NCBI RefSeq assembly: GCF_900113935.1
Contig: NZ_FORF01000014.1
Coordinates: 41,857 to 105,856, forward strand
Direction: 5' to 3'
Length of the DNA stretch: 64,000 bases
Origin: Aquamicrobium aerolatum DSM 21857
GTDB taxonomy: Bacteria > Pseudomonadota > Alphaproteobacteria > Rhizobiales > Rhizobiaceae
In this document: one piece after another, positions 44,384 through 54,040 of the stretch
Layout: every line of letters begins with the position of its first letter
How positions within the stretch are numbered: the first letter of the stretch is position 1
Program-made: the position numbers and the translations under genes
The notes under the pieces: generated by a model
Database searches by the model: none
What the model saw: the letters and a program-made list of their open reading frames with translations, nothing else
What the model was told of the DNA's origin: nothing

Positions 44384-45384
44384 AGCACGCGCCCCTTGAA
44401 GATACCGGTTGGCCGTATGAGGAGCACGAGCACCAGGATGACGAATGAAATGGCGAACTTGTATTCGGTCGACAGCAACTGGACGAGCCCGTCCGGTGCA
44501 AAGCCGAGATATTCAAGCACCCTTTTATAGGCGTAAGTCAGGGTCACCTCGGAGAAGGCAACGACGAATCCGCCTGCGATAGCTCCCAGCGGCTGCCCGA
44601 TGCCGCCGACAATGGCCGATGCAAAGATTGGCAGCAGAAGCTGGAAATAGGTGAAAGGTCGGAAGCTCTTGTCGAGGCCGTAGAGCACGCCGGCAATGGT
44701 CGCCAACGAGGCTGCGATGATCCACGTCACCATGACCACACGGTCAGGGTTGATGCCCGACAGAAGCGCAAGGTCTTCATTGTCCGAATAGGCCCGCATC
44801 GCCTTGCCGGTCTTGGACCTTTGCAGGAACCAGAACAGCGCAGCCACGACCATGATCGCGACGACAATGGTGATTGCCACGGGCAGCCGTACTGCCAGGC
44901 CCTCCGCCAGACCGGTGAGGTCACGAAATTCCTTGACGGTGATCAGGAAGCGTTCGCCGTCGGCAAAACGCTGTTCGTTGGGGCCGATGATGAGGCGCAC
45001 GATGCCGTTGAGAACAAACATCACCCCGACCGAGGCCATCACGAAAACGATACCGTCGGATCGCTGCTTTCGATAGAAGCGAAACACGAAACGGTCGATG
45101 AACAGCGCCATCGCAACCGCGCCGAAGATCCCGATGGGCAACGCCAGCAGCGCCGTTGGTAGGGGGCCGAAGTTGATGCCCATGCCCATCAGCCACCAGG
45201 TCACGAGAATCGTGATCATCGTGCCGAAGGCCATCAGGTCGCCATGCGCGAAATTGGAAAAGCGCAGGATGCCGTAGACCAGCGTGACGCCAAGCGCGCC
45301 CAGCGCCAGCTGCGCGCCATAGGCGAGACCGGGCAGGAAGACGAAATTGGCAAAGACAACGAGAGCGTTGAGGAAACCGTCCAT
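44380..45384 (-). CDS. livH: Branched-chain amino acid ABC transporter permease LivH
   Basis: 334 residues. Eight or so membrane helices; LALGALGVTLVYGILRFSNFAHGD is the LivH-type start (part: VYGILRFSNFAHGD), AMRAYSDNEDLALLSGINPD the coupling loop, and FASAIVGGIGQPLGAIAGG a conserved late segment. Pairs with LivM to form the inner-membrane channel. Lies five bases after livF. Confidence 0.93.
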   Translation of the reverse strand: MDGFLNALVVFANFVFLPGLAYGAQLALGALGVTLVYGILRFSNFAHGDLMAFGTMITILVTWWLMGMGINFGPLPTALLALPIGIFGAVAMALFIDRFVFRFYRKQRSDGIVFVMASVGVMFVLNGIVRLIIGPNEQRFADGERFLITVKEFRDLTGLAEGLAVRLPVAITIVVAIMVVAALFWFLQRSKTGKAMRAYSDNEDLALLSGINPDRVVMVTWIIAASLATIAGVLYGLDKSFRPFTYFQLLLPIFASAIVGGIGQPLGAIAGGFVVAFSEVTLTYAYKRVLEYLGFAPDGLVQLLSTEYKFAISFVILVLVLLIRPTGIFKGRVL

Positions 45385-45389
45385 GATCC

Positions 45390-46094
45390 TCAGCCTCCCA
45401 GGAACGTTGCACGGACTTCCGGATTGGCGAGCAGCGCCTCTCCGGTATCCGTAAAGCGGTTGGAACCCTGAACCAGCACATAGCCGCGATCAGCGATATT
45501 GAGTGCCTGGCGCGCGTTCTGCTCGACCATCAGGATGGCGATGCCGGTGGCGGCAACCTCGATGATGCGATCGAACAATTCGTCCATCACAATCGGTGAC
45601 ACGCCCGCGGTCGGCTCGTCGAGCATCAGCAGCGAGGGCCGTGTCATCAGAGCCCGACCGACCGCGACCTGCTGGCGCTGTCCACCCGACAGCTCGCCGG
45701 CGGGCTGCCTGCGCTTTTCCTTCAGAATCGGGAAAAGGTCGAAAACCTGCTCCATCGTGTCGGAAAAGTCGTCGTGGCGGATATAGGCCCCCATTTCGAG
45801 GTTTTCCTGGACGCTCATCGACACGAAGACGTTCGATGTTTGCGGCACAAAGCCCATGCCGGCCTTGACGCGGTCCTGCGGCGACAAGGCAGTGATGTCC
45901 TGGCCTGCCAGTGTCACGCGGCCTTCACGTAAAGGCAGCATGCCGAAAATGGCTTTCATCGCTGTCGATTTGCCCGCGCCGTTGGGGCCGACGATGACAG
46001 CAATCTCGCCCTTGTCGACCGCAATGGTGCAGCCGTTGAGAATATCTGCGCCGCCATAGCCGCCGCGCATGGTTTCACCAATCAGGAAGCTCAT
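45390..46094 (-). CDS. livF: Branched-chain amino acid ABC transporter ATPase LivF
   Basis: 234 residues. Walker A GPNGAGKSTAMKAI, Q-loop VPQTSNVFVSMSV, signature LSGGQRQQVAVGRAL, Walker B LLMLDEPTAGVSP. LivF rather than LivG by length, by PQTSNVF..MSVQENLEMGAY and by its place in the operon. Four-base overlap with livG. Confidence 0.93.
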   Translation of the reverse strand: MSFLIGETMRGGYGGADILNGCTIAVDKGEIAVIVGPNGAGKSTAMKAIFGMLPLREGRVTLAGQDITALSPQDRVKAGMGFVPQTSNVFVSMSVQENLEMGAYIRHDDFSDTMEQVFDLFPILKEKRRQPAGELSGGQRQQVAVGRALMTRPSLLMLDEPTAGVSPIVMDELFDRIIEVAATGIAILMVEQNARQALNIADRGYVLVQGSNRFTDTGEALLANPEVRATFLGG

Positions 46095-46888
46095 TGGGTG
46101 CCTCCTCTGGCTTTGCGCGCTGGCTTGTTCTTCAGCCCTCGGCCCAGATAGGCTTCGATGACCTGCTCGTTGGCCTTGACCTCGTTGGCGGTCCCCTTTG
46201 CGAGCACCTTGCCCTCAGCCATGACGATGACCGGGTCGCACAGGCGTCCGATAAAATCCATGTCGTGTTCTATCATGCAGAAAGTATAGCCGCGCTCGCG
46301 GTTGAGGCGCAGGATCGCGTCGCCAAGCGTGTTGAGGAGCGTGCGGTTGACGCCTGCGCCGACCTCGTCGAGAAACACGATCTTGGCATCGACCATCATC
46401 GTGCGGCCCAGCTCGAGAAGCTTCTTCTGACCGCCTGAAAGGTTGCCTGCGAGTTCGTCCGCGACATGCGATATTTCGAGGAACTCGATCACCTCGTCGG
46501 CTTTGGCTCGAACTTCTTCTTCTCGATCACGTACCTTCGACGGACGTATCCACACATCGACCAGCCGCTCACCGGGCTGGTTGTCCGGTACCATCATCAG
46601 GTTTTCGCGCACTGTCAGCGTGGAGAACTCGTGGGCAATCTGAAATGTACGCAGCAATCCCTTATGGAAGAGCTGGTGCGGCGACAGGCCGGTAATGTTT
46701 TCGTCACCGAGCCACACCTTGCCGGAGCTGGGCTTGTAGTGGCCTGCGATAACGTTGAAGAGTGTTGTTTTTCCTGCACCATTTGGACCGATCAGGCCGG
46801 TAATCGAGCCTTTGGCGATTTCGATACTCGCCCCGTCGACGGCCTTGAGGCCTCCAAAATGCATGTGCAGATCATCTACCCGGATCAT
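46091..46888 (-). CDS. livG: Branched-chain amino acid ABC transporter ATPase LivG
   Basis: 265 residues from MIRVDDLHMHFGGLKAVDG, with AAGGGGA upstream; a longer frame has no homology. Walker A GPNGAGKTTLFNVI, the LivG-typical ITGLSPHQLFHKGLLRTFQI, signature LSGGQKKLLELGRTM, Walker B IVFLDEVGAGVN. GAGVN replaces the commoner PxAGLN. First gene of livGFHM; livK lies upstream behind a terminator, so the binding protein is transcribed separately or in excess. Confidence 0.92.
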   Translation of the reverse strand: MIRVDDLHMHFGGLKAVDGASIEIAKGSITGLIGPNGAGKTTLFNVIAGHYKPSSGKVWLGDENITGLSPHQLFHKGLLRTFQIAHEFSTLTVRENLMMVPDNQPGERLVDVWIRPSKVRDREEEVRAKADEVIEFLEISHVADELAGNLSGGQKKLLELGRTMMVDAKIVFLDEVGAGVNRTLLNTLGDAILRLNRERGYTFCMIEHDMDFIGRLCDPVIVMAEGKVLAKGTANEVKANEQVIEAYLGRGLKNKPARKARGGTQ

Positions 46889-47125
46889 CCGCGTCCCCTT
46901 GAGCCTTTTCGGCTCGTTGTTGTTGTCGTGCGATGAAGCGGAATCTTCAAGCTTAAAGCAATAGGGAAATGCGTCCCATCTGGCGTTTTCACGCCATTTT
47001 TCTGCATTCTCTAACGAAAACCCGCTTCCTGAACCAAGAAAGTCCGTCAAATCCATGCAGTCGGAGGGTCGTCGTCCATCAAAGCATGGGTGAAAGGCCG
47101 GTCCGCTGGCCTCCCGCCGGATTGA

Positions 47126-47161
47126 AAAAGAGCCCGGCGCTTTTCAGGGCCGGACTCTTTG
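47126..47161 (-). terminator. Intrinsic terminator after the liv binding-protein gene
   Basis: On the minus strand, 13 bases past the stop: stem AAAGAGTCCGGC / GCCGGGCTCTTT with one mismatch, a ten-base loop and a T run. Separates the binding-protein gene from livGFHM. Confidence 0.78.
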
Positions 47162-47173
47162 TCTCACGTTTTT

Positions 47174-48379
47174 TTAGCGGAACTGGACAGTCTTGAACTC
47201 GCCGCCTTCGATGACGTATTCGCGGTAGGTTCCGGCTGCTTCGCCTGGGCCAATCAGCTCGACATTGGTTGCGCCGACATAGTCGACATCGCCGCCGTCC
47301 TTGAGGATCTGAAGGCCGCGCGCGAGGTCGCCGGCCAGGATTTTCTCACCCGGACCGTTTGCGACATCGAGCATCGCATCGCGGATTGCGGTGCGGTCGG
47401 TCGATCCGGCCTTCTGCATGGCCAGTGCGATCAGCGCAGCGGCATCATAGCTTTCGCCGGTGTAGGAGCTGGACGGATCGAGGCCGGCGGCGGTAGCTGC
47501 CTCGGCGAACTTCGTTGCGCCTTCGCCTTCGGTGCCTGGGATCACGCCATAGGAGCCTTCAACGCCATCGCCCATCGCGGCGATCAGGCTCTGGCCGTAC
47601 ATGCCGTCGCCAAGCACGAAGGTTTCGAACGCGCCCGTGTCAACAGCAGCGCGGATGATGCCAACGCCGCCCTGGTCGACATAGCCGAGCACAACGAGAG
47701 CCTCGCCGCCTGCTGCGGCCAGTGCGCCGACTTCAGCGGAGTAGTCGCCCTTGCCGTCGTCATGTGGAGCAGCGATCGTCACCTTGCCGCCAGCGGCTTC
47801 AAAAGCAGAGACGAACGAGTCGGAGAAGGCCTTGCCGTAGTCGTTGTTGGTGTAGCTGACGGCGACTGTCTTGACATCCTTCGAGCCCAGAACGTCGCTG
47901 ATGACCTTGCCCTGACGTGCGTCGGATGGCGAGGTTCTGAAGAAGTAGTCGTTGTCGGCAATGTCGCTCAGCGCAGGCGAGGTGGCGGACGGGGAAATCA
48001 TCACAACGCCGTTTGGCACCGCAACGTTGTTGACGATGCCGATCGTCACGCCCGAGCAGTCAGCGCCGACGATGGCGGAGACGTTTTCCGTCGTCACCAG
48101 ACGTTCAGCTGCGGCCGTTGCTGCAGCGTTGTCGATGCAGGTCGAGTCGGCGCGAACCGATACCAGCTTCTTGCCATCAAGCAGCAGGCCGCTGTCGTTG
48201 ATTTCCTTCATTGCCAGCTCGGCACTTGCGGCCATTCCTGGCGTGATGCTTTCGAGCGGGCCGGTAAAGCCCAGAATAATGCCAATCTTGACATCTTCAG
48301 CCTGTGCGGCGGCCGAGGCAGCGAGAAAAGCTGCGCCTGCGACCGATGCTGCGAGCAGCTTGCGGGTCCTGGATGACAT
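47174..48379 (-). CDS. livK: Branched-chain amino acid ABC transporter substrate-binding protein
   Basis: 401 residues from MSSRTRKLLAASVAG (GGAGG eight bases upstream). Signal peptide cleaved near AAAQAED, then KIGIILGFTGPLESITPGMA, GADCSGVTIGIVNNVAVPNG, DVKTVAVSYTNNDYGKAF and SYTGESYDAAALIALAMQKAG: type I periplasmic binding protein of the Leu/Ile/Val family. Ligand could be another amino acid or amide. Linked to livGFHM, with its own terminator. Confidence 0.92.
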   Translation of the reverse strand: MSSRTRKLLAASVAGAAFLAASAAAQAEDVKIGIILGFTGPLESITPGMAASAELAMKEINDSGLLLDGKKLVSVRADSTCIDNAAATAAAERLVTTENVSAIVGADCSGVTIGIVNNVAVPNGVVMISPSATSPALSDIADNDYFFRTSPSDARQGKVISDVLGSKDVKTVAVSYTNNDYGKAFSDSFVSAFEAAGGKVTIAAPHDDGKGDYSAEVGALAAAGGEALVVLGYVDQGGVGIIRAAVDTGAFETFVLGDGMYGQSLIAAMGDGVEGSYGVIPGTEGEGATKFAEAATAAGLDPSSSYTGESYDAAALIALAMQKAGSTDRTAIRDAMLDVANGPGEKILAGDLARGLQILKDGGDVDYVGATNVELIGPGEAAGTYREYVIEGGEFKTVQFR

Positions 48380-48612
48380 ACGAAAAACCTCCACTTAAGT
48401 AACGTCCCGGTTATTTGCGCCCGGCTCCTGAATGGGCCGGATTGGGCGCGATACTGTTACTGCGCCGCGATTTTGTAAAGGCTCGTTCACTCAAATAGGG
48501 GTGGCAAAAGAATAAATGTCGGCGAGGCGCAGTTGTGTGTTGCTGATAACCCGGCGTTCATCTGTTTTCGGCATCTTTGATTGAACGCAGGAAGCAGGGT
48601 GGGAGGCTTTAC

Positions 48613-49413
48613 TTGCGCAGTAGCGATAGTCGGGGTGCTTTTTCCATAAGGGGCCTTGCCCGTGTAGTTGCCTGGACATTGTCGGGAACGTCGGTGGCGG
48701 TGTGCATAGCTGTCGCCTATCACTGGTTTGTCTTCCGGCAGTTTGGCGACGATGTTCTGCGTGAGAGTATTTCCAGTGCAATCGTGCTGCCGATTGTGAT
48801 CGGCGGCCCGTTCTTTTTCTATCTCAATCACAAGCTGCGTGAACTGGCGATTGCAAACCGGCGTTTGCGCGACCTTGCATCGCGCGACAGTTTGACGGGC
48901 AGCCTCAGCCGTTCCGCCTTTTCCGCCCTTGTGGAGACACGGCTTGAAGCAGCATGCGCACGTAACGCGCCGGGAGGCGCTTTGCTTGTCGTCGACGTCG
49001 ACCACTTCAAGGTCGTCAATGACCGTTTCGGTCACGACAGCGGAGATGAAGCGCTTCGGCTGATTTCCGAGGCGATGGCTTCGGTGTTACGCCGTGATGA
49101 TGTGATCGGGCGGCTGGGTGGCGAGGAGTTTGGCATCCATCTGCCGGATGCCAACGGCGCGGTGATGGCAAAGGTTGCGGAGCGCGTGCGGATGGCTGTG
49201 GCCTGCGTGGACTTCCGGCCAGATGGCCGGCCCCATCCGATATCCGTCAGCATTGGTGGCGCCATCCATGATGGCCAGGCCAATTTCCCGCAGGTCTTTC
49301 GTGTGGCCGATCAGAACCTGCTGCTGGCCAAGCGCGAAGGTCGCGATCGGATCAGGGTCAATGCACCGCCCCGGCTGGTTCCGTCAGCCGCGACATTGAT
49401 CGACGCTCCCTAA
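48613..49413 (+). CDS. Membrane diguanylate cyclase (GGDEF)
   Basis: 266 residues from a TTG at 48613, five bases after GGTGGGAGG; a TTG at 48577 gives 278 residues but has no ribosome-binding site. Two membrane helices (about 20-42 and 55-72), then a GGDEF domain with DSLTGSLSRSAF, VVDVDHFKVVNDRFGHDSGD and active-site GGEEF. Should make cyclic di-GMP. No clear inhibitory RxxD site (it reads RLGGEEF preceded by RDDVIG; RDD is noted). Ends two bases before the convergent hbd gene. Confidence 0.88.
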   Translation: MRSSDSRGAFSIRGLARVVAWTLSGTSVAVCIAVAYHWFVFRQFGDDVLRESISSAIVLPIVIGGPFFFYLNHKLRELAIANRRLRDLASRDSLTGSLSRSAFSALVETRLEAACARNAPGGALLVVDVDHFKVVNDRFGHDSGDEALRLISEAMASVLRRDDVIGRLGGEEFGIHLPDANGAVMAKVAERVRMAVACVDFRPDGRPHPISVSIGGAIHDGQANFPQVFRVADQNLLLAKREGRDRIRVNAPPRLVPSAATLIDAP

Positions 49414-49414
49414 A

Positions 49415-50296
49415 TCAGCGCGTCGGGACCGGGTGTTCTCCGCGATAATCATAGAAGCCACGACCGGTCTTGCGTCCCAGCCAGCCGGCCTCGACATATT
49501 TCACCAGCAGCGGGCAGGGGCGGTATTTGGAATCCGCCAGCCCGTCATGCAGAACCTGCATGATTGACAGGCAGGTATCGAGCCCGATGAAGTCGGCCAG
49601 TTGCAGCGGACCCATTGGATGGTTGGCACCCAGCTTCATGGCGGTGTCGATGGCCTCGACGGTGCCGACGCCTTCGTACAGCGTGTAGATCGCTTCGTTG
49701 ATCATCGGCAACAGAATGCGATTGACGATGAAAGCGGGGAAGTCTTCCGCGACGGTGACGGTCTTGTCGAGACTTGAAACGAATTCACGGGCCGACTCAA
49801 AGGTCGAGTCTTCTGTCGCGATGCCGCGCACCAGTTCAACCAGCTTCATCAGCGGCACCGGATTCATGAAATGAATGCCAATGAACCGCTCGGGCCGATC
49901 GGTTTGCGCGGCCAGCCGGGTAATCGAGATTGACGATGTATTGGTCGCCAGCAATGCCTCGGGATTAAGGATCGGGCAAAGCTGCGCGAAGATCTTGCGT
50001 TTGACGCTTTCGTCTTCGGTGGCGGCTTCGATGACCAGGTCGACGTCAGCAAGGTCTTCCATCGTGGTGGCGGGAGCGATTAGTTCGATTGCCCTGCGAC
50101 GCACGGAATCGTCCAATTTCCCGGACGCAACCTGACGGGCCATGTTGCCGTTGATCGTGGCAATCCCGCTTTCGATCCGATCGCTGGAAATGTCGTACAG
50201 CTTCACCTTGTAGCCGGCCTGCGCGGCGACATGCGCGATGCCGCTGCCCATCTGGCCCGCGCCAACGACACCCAGTGTTTCGATCTTGCCCGTCAT
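49415..50296 (-). CDS. 3-hydroxybutyryl-CoA dehydrogenase
   Basis: 293 residues from [17 protein letters not shown] (AGGA nine bases upstream). Rossmann motif [38 protein letters not shown] with the catalytic His, [16 protein letters not shown], and [24 protein letters not shown] (parts: [19 protein letters not shown]). Reduces acetoacetyl-CoA or oxidises 3-hydroxybutyryl-CoA with NAD(P). Follows etfBA as in many Rhizobiales, with a terminator-like hairpin between. Confidence 0.94.
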   Translation of the reverse strand: MTGKIETLGVVGAGQMGSGIAHVAAQAGYKVKLYDISSDRIESGIATINGNMARQVASGKLDDSVRRRAIELIAPATTMEDLADVDLVIEAATEDESVKRKIFAQLCPILNPEALLATNTSSISITRLAAQTDRPERFIGIHFMNPVPLMKLVELVRGIATEDSTFESAREFVSSLDKTVTVAEDFPAFIVNRILLPMINEAIYTLYEGVGTVEAIDTAMKLGANHPMGPLQLADFIGLDTCLSIMQVLHDGLADSKYRPCPLLVKYVEAGWLGRKTGRGFYDYRGEHPVPTR

Positions 50297-50353
50297 GACG
50301 TCAATCCTGTTGGCGGCCGTGATGGCCGTCACTTATTGCAGTGCAAAATAGAA

Positions 50354-50383
50354 GGGCGGGGTAGCTTGTGTCTACCCCGCCCG
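50354..50383 (-). terminator. Hairpin after etfA
   Basis: Perfect 11-base stem GGGCGGGGTAG / CTACCCCGCCC, on the minus strand followed by TTCTATTTTGC. Lies between etfA and the hydroxybutyryl-CoA dehydrogenase gene; the T tract is imperfect, so it may attenuate. Confidence 0.6.
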
Positions 50384-50426
50384 ACGCAAATTAGGTCATG
50401 TTGGCACATTGGCCAAGAGGGAAGGC

Positions 50427-51356
50427 TTAAAGCGCCTTCTCAAGCTCTGGCAGGATGGTGAACAGGTCGCCGACGAGGCCATAATCCGCCACCTGGAAGA
50501 TCGGGGCTTCTTCGTCCTTGTTGATGGCGACGATCACCTTGGAGTCCTTCATGCCAGCAAGATGCTGGATCGCGCCGGAGATGCCGACGGCGATGTAGAG
50601 CTCGGGGGCAACCACCTTGCCGGTCTGGCCGACCTGCCAGTCGTTCGGGGCATAGCCCGCATCGACCGCAGCGCGCGAGGCACCGACTGCAGCGCCGAGC
50701 TTGTCGGCGATCGGGAGGATGACTTCCTCGAACTTTTCCGACGAGCCGAGAGCACGGCCGCCCGAGATGATGACCTTGGCCGAAGTCAGTTCCGGACGAT
50801 CGCTTTCCGACAGGCGGTTTTCGACGAAGCTGGACAGGCTCGGATTGGCGGCTGCTGCAACCGTCTCGACCGCAGCCGAACCACCGTCAGCGGCAGCCGA
50901 GAACGAAGCCGTGCGCACGGTGATGACCTTCTTGGCGTCGCTCGACTGGACGGTCTGGATCGCGTTGCCGGCATAGATCGGGCGCTTGAAGGTGTCGGCC
51001 GAGACAACTTCGGTGATTTCCGAGATCTGCATCACGTCGAGAAGGGCGGCAACGCGCGGCAGCACGTTCTTGCCGGTGGTGGTGGCAGCCGCAATGATGG
51101 CGTCGTAGCCGTCGGCCAGCGAGACGATCAGGGCAGCGGTCGGTTCTGCGAGGCGCTCGGAAAGCTCGTCCGAATCAGCCAGCAGCACCTTGCGCACGCC
51201 GCCGAGCTTGGCGGCTGCATCGGCGACAGCCTGTGCGCCCTTGCCGGCAACCAGCACGTCGACGTCGCCGCCGATCTGCGAGGCAGCGCTCAGCGCCTTG
51301 GCGGTCTGGTCGGAAAGGGATGCGTTGTCATGTTCGGCAATCAGAAGAATAGCCAT
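50427..51356 (-). CDS. etfA: Electron transfer flavoprotein subunit alpha
   Basis: 309 residues. C-terminal FAD domain with [44 protein letters not shown] (parts: [18 protein letters not shown]), [21 protein letters not shown] and [20 protein letters not shown], the standard ETF-alpha signature. Accepts electrons from acyl-CoA dehydrogenases and passes them to ETF:quinone oxidoreductase. Follows etfB by 24 bases. Confidence 0.96.
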   Translation of the reverse strand: MAILLIAEHDNASLSDQTAKALSAASQIGGDVDVLVAGKGAQAVADAAAKLGGVRKVLLADSDELSERLAEPTAALIVSLADGYDAIIAAATTTGKNVLPRVAALLDVMQISEITEVVSADTFKRPIYAGNAIQTVQSSDAKKVITVRTASFSAAADGGSAAVETVAAAANPSLSSFVENRLSESDRPELTSAKVIISGGRALGSSEKFEEVILPIADKLGAAVGASRAAVDAGYAPNDWQVGQTGKVVAPELYIAVGISGAIQHLAGMKDSKVIVAINKDEEAPIFQVADYGLVGDLFTILPELEKAL

Positions 51357-51380
51357 GTTCGTAATCTCCTTGTGACCGAG

Positions 51381-52127
51381 TTAGAGGACGCCAGCGGACT
51401 TGAGGCTGGAAACCAGTTCCGCCACGTCCTTGACCTTGACGCCTGCCTTGCGGCCGCCTGGCTCCTCGGTCTTGAGGACCTTCAGGCGCGGCGCCGTGTC
51501 GACGCCGTAGTCGGCAGCGGCCTTCTCGTCGAGCGGCTTCTTCTTGGCCTTCATGATGTTGGGTAGCGAAGCATAGCGCGGCTGGTTGAGGCGAAGGTCG
51601 GTGGTGACGATCGCCGGCAGCTTGACGTCTACGACCTGCAGGCCGCCGTCGACTTCGCGGGTGACCTGAGCCGAGCCATCGCCGAGTTCGACCTTGGAGG
51701 CAAAGGTTGCCTGGCCCCAGCCGAGCAGCGCTGCCAGCATCTGGCCGGTCTGGTTGGCGTCGTCGTCAATTGCCTGCTTGCCGAGGATGACGAGTTGCGG
51801 GGCTTCGGCCTCGACCACGCCCTTCAGCAGCTTGGCGACAGCCAGCGGCTCAACGACGTCATCAACCTTGATCAGGATGCCACGGTCGGCGCCCATGGCC
51901 AGCGCGGTGCGGATCGTCTCCTGGGCCTGCGCCGGTCCGATCGATACCACGATGATCTCTTCGACCTTGCCGGCTTCCTTCAGACGGAGCGCCTCTTCGA
52001 CGGCGATCTCGTCGAACGGGTTCATCGACATTTTCACATTGGCAAGCTCGACGCCCGACCCGTCGGACTTCACACGGATCTTCACGTTGTAGTCGACAAC
52101 CCGCTTTACCGGAACAAGTACTTTCAT
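51381..52127 (-). CDS. etfB: Electron transfer flavoprotein subunit beta
   Basis: 248 residues. [56 protein letters not shown] (parts: [14 protein letters not shown]) and [22 protein letters not shown] are ETF-beta hallmarks, including the recognition loop. Forms the heterodimer with EtfA. About 200 bases with no recognised feature separate it from the rhomboid gene. Confidence 0.96.
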   Translation of the reverse strand: MKVLVPVKRVVDYNVKIRVKSDGSGVELANVKMSMNPFDEIAVEEALRLKEAGKVEEIIVVSIGPAQAQETIRTALAMGADRGILIKVDDVVEPLAVAKLLKGVVEAEAPQLVILGKQAIDDDANQTGQMLAALLGWGQATFASKVELGDGSAQVTREVDGGLQVVDVKLPAIVTTDLRLNQPRYASLPNIMKAKKKPLDEKAAADYGVDTAPRLKVLKTEEPGGRKAGVKVKDVAELVSSLKSAGVL

Positions 52128-52328
52128 GCGCTTAGGACCTTTCAGACGATGTTTCGGGCCGGCTGTTGCGCCTCAGACCATCCCTTGACTGGAAACATAT
52201 GTCACGTTTCCTGCTTTGCGACGGGTGGATGCATGCCGTAGCTGCAGAGGCTGTAGTCATCCCTCTGCCCAGCGTCAATATCGGTTTGCACGTCAAACCG
52301 TTTGAAAAATTCGCTTGAGGACTGCGAT

Positions 52329-53078
52329 TCAGTTCCGGCCCCAGCGGGATGGCTGCTCTGCAGGGGTTGCTGCTTGCGCGGCTGGCGGGCGTACAATTTC
52401 GCGGTTGAATATTGGAACGCCCCGCCGTCGCAACAACACGACCAGAATAGCCCCTGCGAGGATGCCGCCGACATGAGCTGCCCATGAAACCTCGTCCTCT
52501 CCCATGATTGCGAGCATCGCAAACTGAAACAGCACCCACAGCGCGAGAAGGATCCAGGCTGGCAAGCGCAGTGGCACGCGTCCGAGCGCCAGCACCCACA
52601 CTTTCACGCGCGGATGGAGGATGAGATAGGCTGCGACGATGCCGGCGACTGCGCCCGATGCGCCGATCAGCGGCGCATGCGAGTCCGGAACGATCAGGCC
52701 GTGAGCAAACGCACCGACTACCGCGCAGGCAAGATAGAAGATTGCGAACCTGAAATGGCCCAGCGCGTCCTCCACATTGTCGCCGAACACCCAGAGGAAC
52801 AGCATGTTGCCCGCCAGGTGCCAGAAATCGGCATGCAAGAAAGCGTAGGTCACATAGGTCGCATAGCCGGGGACGATGTCCATCGTCGGCGGCCGGATGA
52901 CATCCTCGAAAATTGTCACGGGAATGTAGCCAAGGCCGATTGTTGCAGCCGTGACGAAATCCTCGGTGGCGACCTTCGCGAACAGATAGATCAGGCAGTT
53001 GATCGCGATGATGCTGTAGGTGACGTACGGCGCGCGGATATGCTTCAGGGCGTTGGCGTCATGCAGCGGTATGAACAT
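52329..53078 (-). CDS. Rhomboid family intramembrane serine protease
   Basis: 249 residues from MFIPLHDANALKHIRAPYVT (GGGAGG upstream). Six or seven membrane helices; catalytic Ser141 in GASGAVAG and His202 in WAAHVGGILAG form the dyad, with LHADFWHLAGNMLFLWVFGDNVED in the N-terminal half (parts: HADFWHLAGNMLFLWVFGDN). Cleaves membrane proteins within the bilayer; targets unknown. Ends with a cytosolic Pro/Ala-rich tail. Confidence 0.92.
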   Translation of the reverse strand: MFIPLHDANALKHIRAPYVTYSIIAINCLIYLFAKVATEDFVTAATIGLGYIPVTIFEDVIRPPTMDIVPGYATYVTYAFLHADFWHLAGNMLFLWVFGDNVEDALGHFRFAIFYLACAVVGAFAHGLIVPDSHAPLIGASGAVAGIVAAYLILHPRVKVWVLALGRVPLRLPAWILLALWVLFQFAMLAIMGEDEVSWAAHVGGILAGAILVVLLRRRGVPIFNREIVRPPAAQAATPAEQPSRWGRN

Positions 53079-53115
53079 CGGGCCTCCCGGCACGCGACAG
53101 GCTGGCGGGCCCGGA

Positions 53116-53700
53116 TCAGCGGTTCTGACCGGGCACCCATAGCACGTCAGTTGTGCCATTGTCATTGACGGCGCGGCCGGCAACAAAAAGGAAATCGGAG
53201 ACACGGTTGATGTATTTCAGCGCCTCGCCTCCGACGATCTCGCCTTCGGTCTGCGACAGTTCCACCATCAGCCGTTCGGCGCGGCGCGAGACGGTGCGTG
53301 CCAGATGCAGTGCGGCCGCCGCTGGCGATCCGCCTGGCAGGATGAACGAGCGCAGCGGTGCAATCGGCTTGTTGAGTGCGTCGATGTCGTTCTCGAGGCG
53401 CGCGACCTGCGAGGCGATGATGCGCAGCGGCTCATAGGAAAAAAGCACTTCGCCGGTATCGGGGGTGGCAAGGTCGGCACCCAGATCGAACAGGTCGTTC
53501 TGGACCCGGCTCAGCATGGCGTCGATTTCGGGATGGCTTGTTGCCGTGTGAATGCGCGCCATGCCGATGCAGGCATTGGCTTCATCCACCGTGCCGAATG
53601 CTTCGATCCGCAGGTCATGCTTTGGCCGGCGCGGGCCAGCTCCAAGCCCCGTCGTGCCATCGTCTCCCGTGCGGGTATATACCTTGTTGATCTTGACCAT
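53116..53700 (-). CDS. PduO-type cob(I)yrinic acid a,c-diamide adenosyltransferase
   Basis: 194 residues. MVKINKVYTRTGDDGTTGL carries the ATP-binding TRTGDDGTTG; later FGTVDEANACIG, FILPGGSPAAAALHLARTVSRRAER (part: PGGSPAAAALHLARTVSRR) and YINRVSDFLFVAGR are all typical of the PduO/EutT-unrelated family. Transfers adenosyl from ATP to Co(I) corrinoid, making coenzyme B12; complements cobST elsewhere in the window. Lies ten bases after the twin-helix membrane protein gene. Confidence 0.93.
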   Translation of the reverse strand: MVKINKVYTRTGDDGTTGLGAGPRRPKHDLRIEAFGTVDEANACIGMARIHTATSHPEIDAMLSRVQNDLFDLGADLATPDTGEVLFSYEPLRIIASQVARLENDIDALNKPIAPLRSFILPGGSPAAAALHLARTVSRRAERLMVELSQTEGEIVGGEALKYINRVSDFLFVAGRAVNDNGTTDVLWVPGQNR

Positions 53701-53710
53701 GGTTCCCTCG

Positions 53711-53908
53711 TCAGCCGCCCGTCTGAGACAGGTAAAGTGCGATCATGATGAACACGAGCGCTACAAACTGGAGCACCACGCGTGCCTGCATCAGCTTGTT
53801 TGAAGTATTGCCCGAGCCACCCTTCATCATGTTGACCAGTCCACGAATGAGCACCACCACCACCGCGAACATGAACAGGATTGCGAGAAAATAGAAGGCT
53901 GTGGACAT
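53711..53908 (-). CDS. Twin transmembrane HIG1-like small protein
   Basis: 65 residues: helix one (about 4-25), a loop with MMKGGSGNTSNKLMQARVVLQ containing the HIG1-type QxRVxxQ pattern (part: NKLMQARVVLQ), helix two (about 43-60). HIG1 proteins associate with cytochrome oxidase in other organisms. Co-transcribed with the adenosyltransferase gene. Confidence 0.82.
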   Translation of the reverse strand: MSTAFYFLAILFMFAVVVVLIRGLVNMMKGGSGNTSNKLMQARVVLQFVALVFIMIALYLSQTGG

Positions 53909-54040
53909 CGGCGTTCTTTCTGAACCAGGTCTTGCACGCTATGCAACTTTAGGGCGCCTAGGCGCTTATCGTCCCGGTAGGCTTGCGTGTTGTGGGCCTC
54001 ATTTCCCATATTCGCGTGCGGGACACAATCGGCCAAAAAG

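Noticed and set aside
43181..44530. Plus-strand open frame of 449 codons opposite livM
   Set aside because: Antisense to livM, product highly polar with many Gln/Arg/His, no domains.
47159..48376. Plus-strand open frame of 405 codons opposite the liv binding-protein gene
   Set aside because: Entirely antisense to a clear periplasmic binding protein gene; no domain, and a composition typical of shadow frames.
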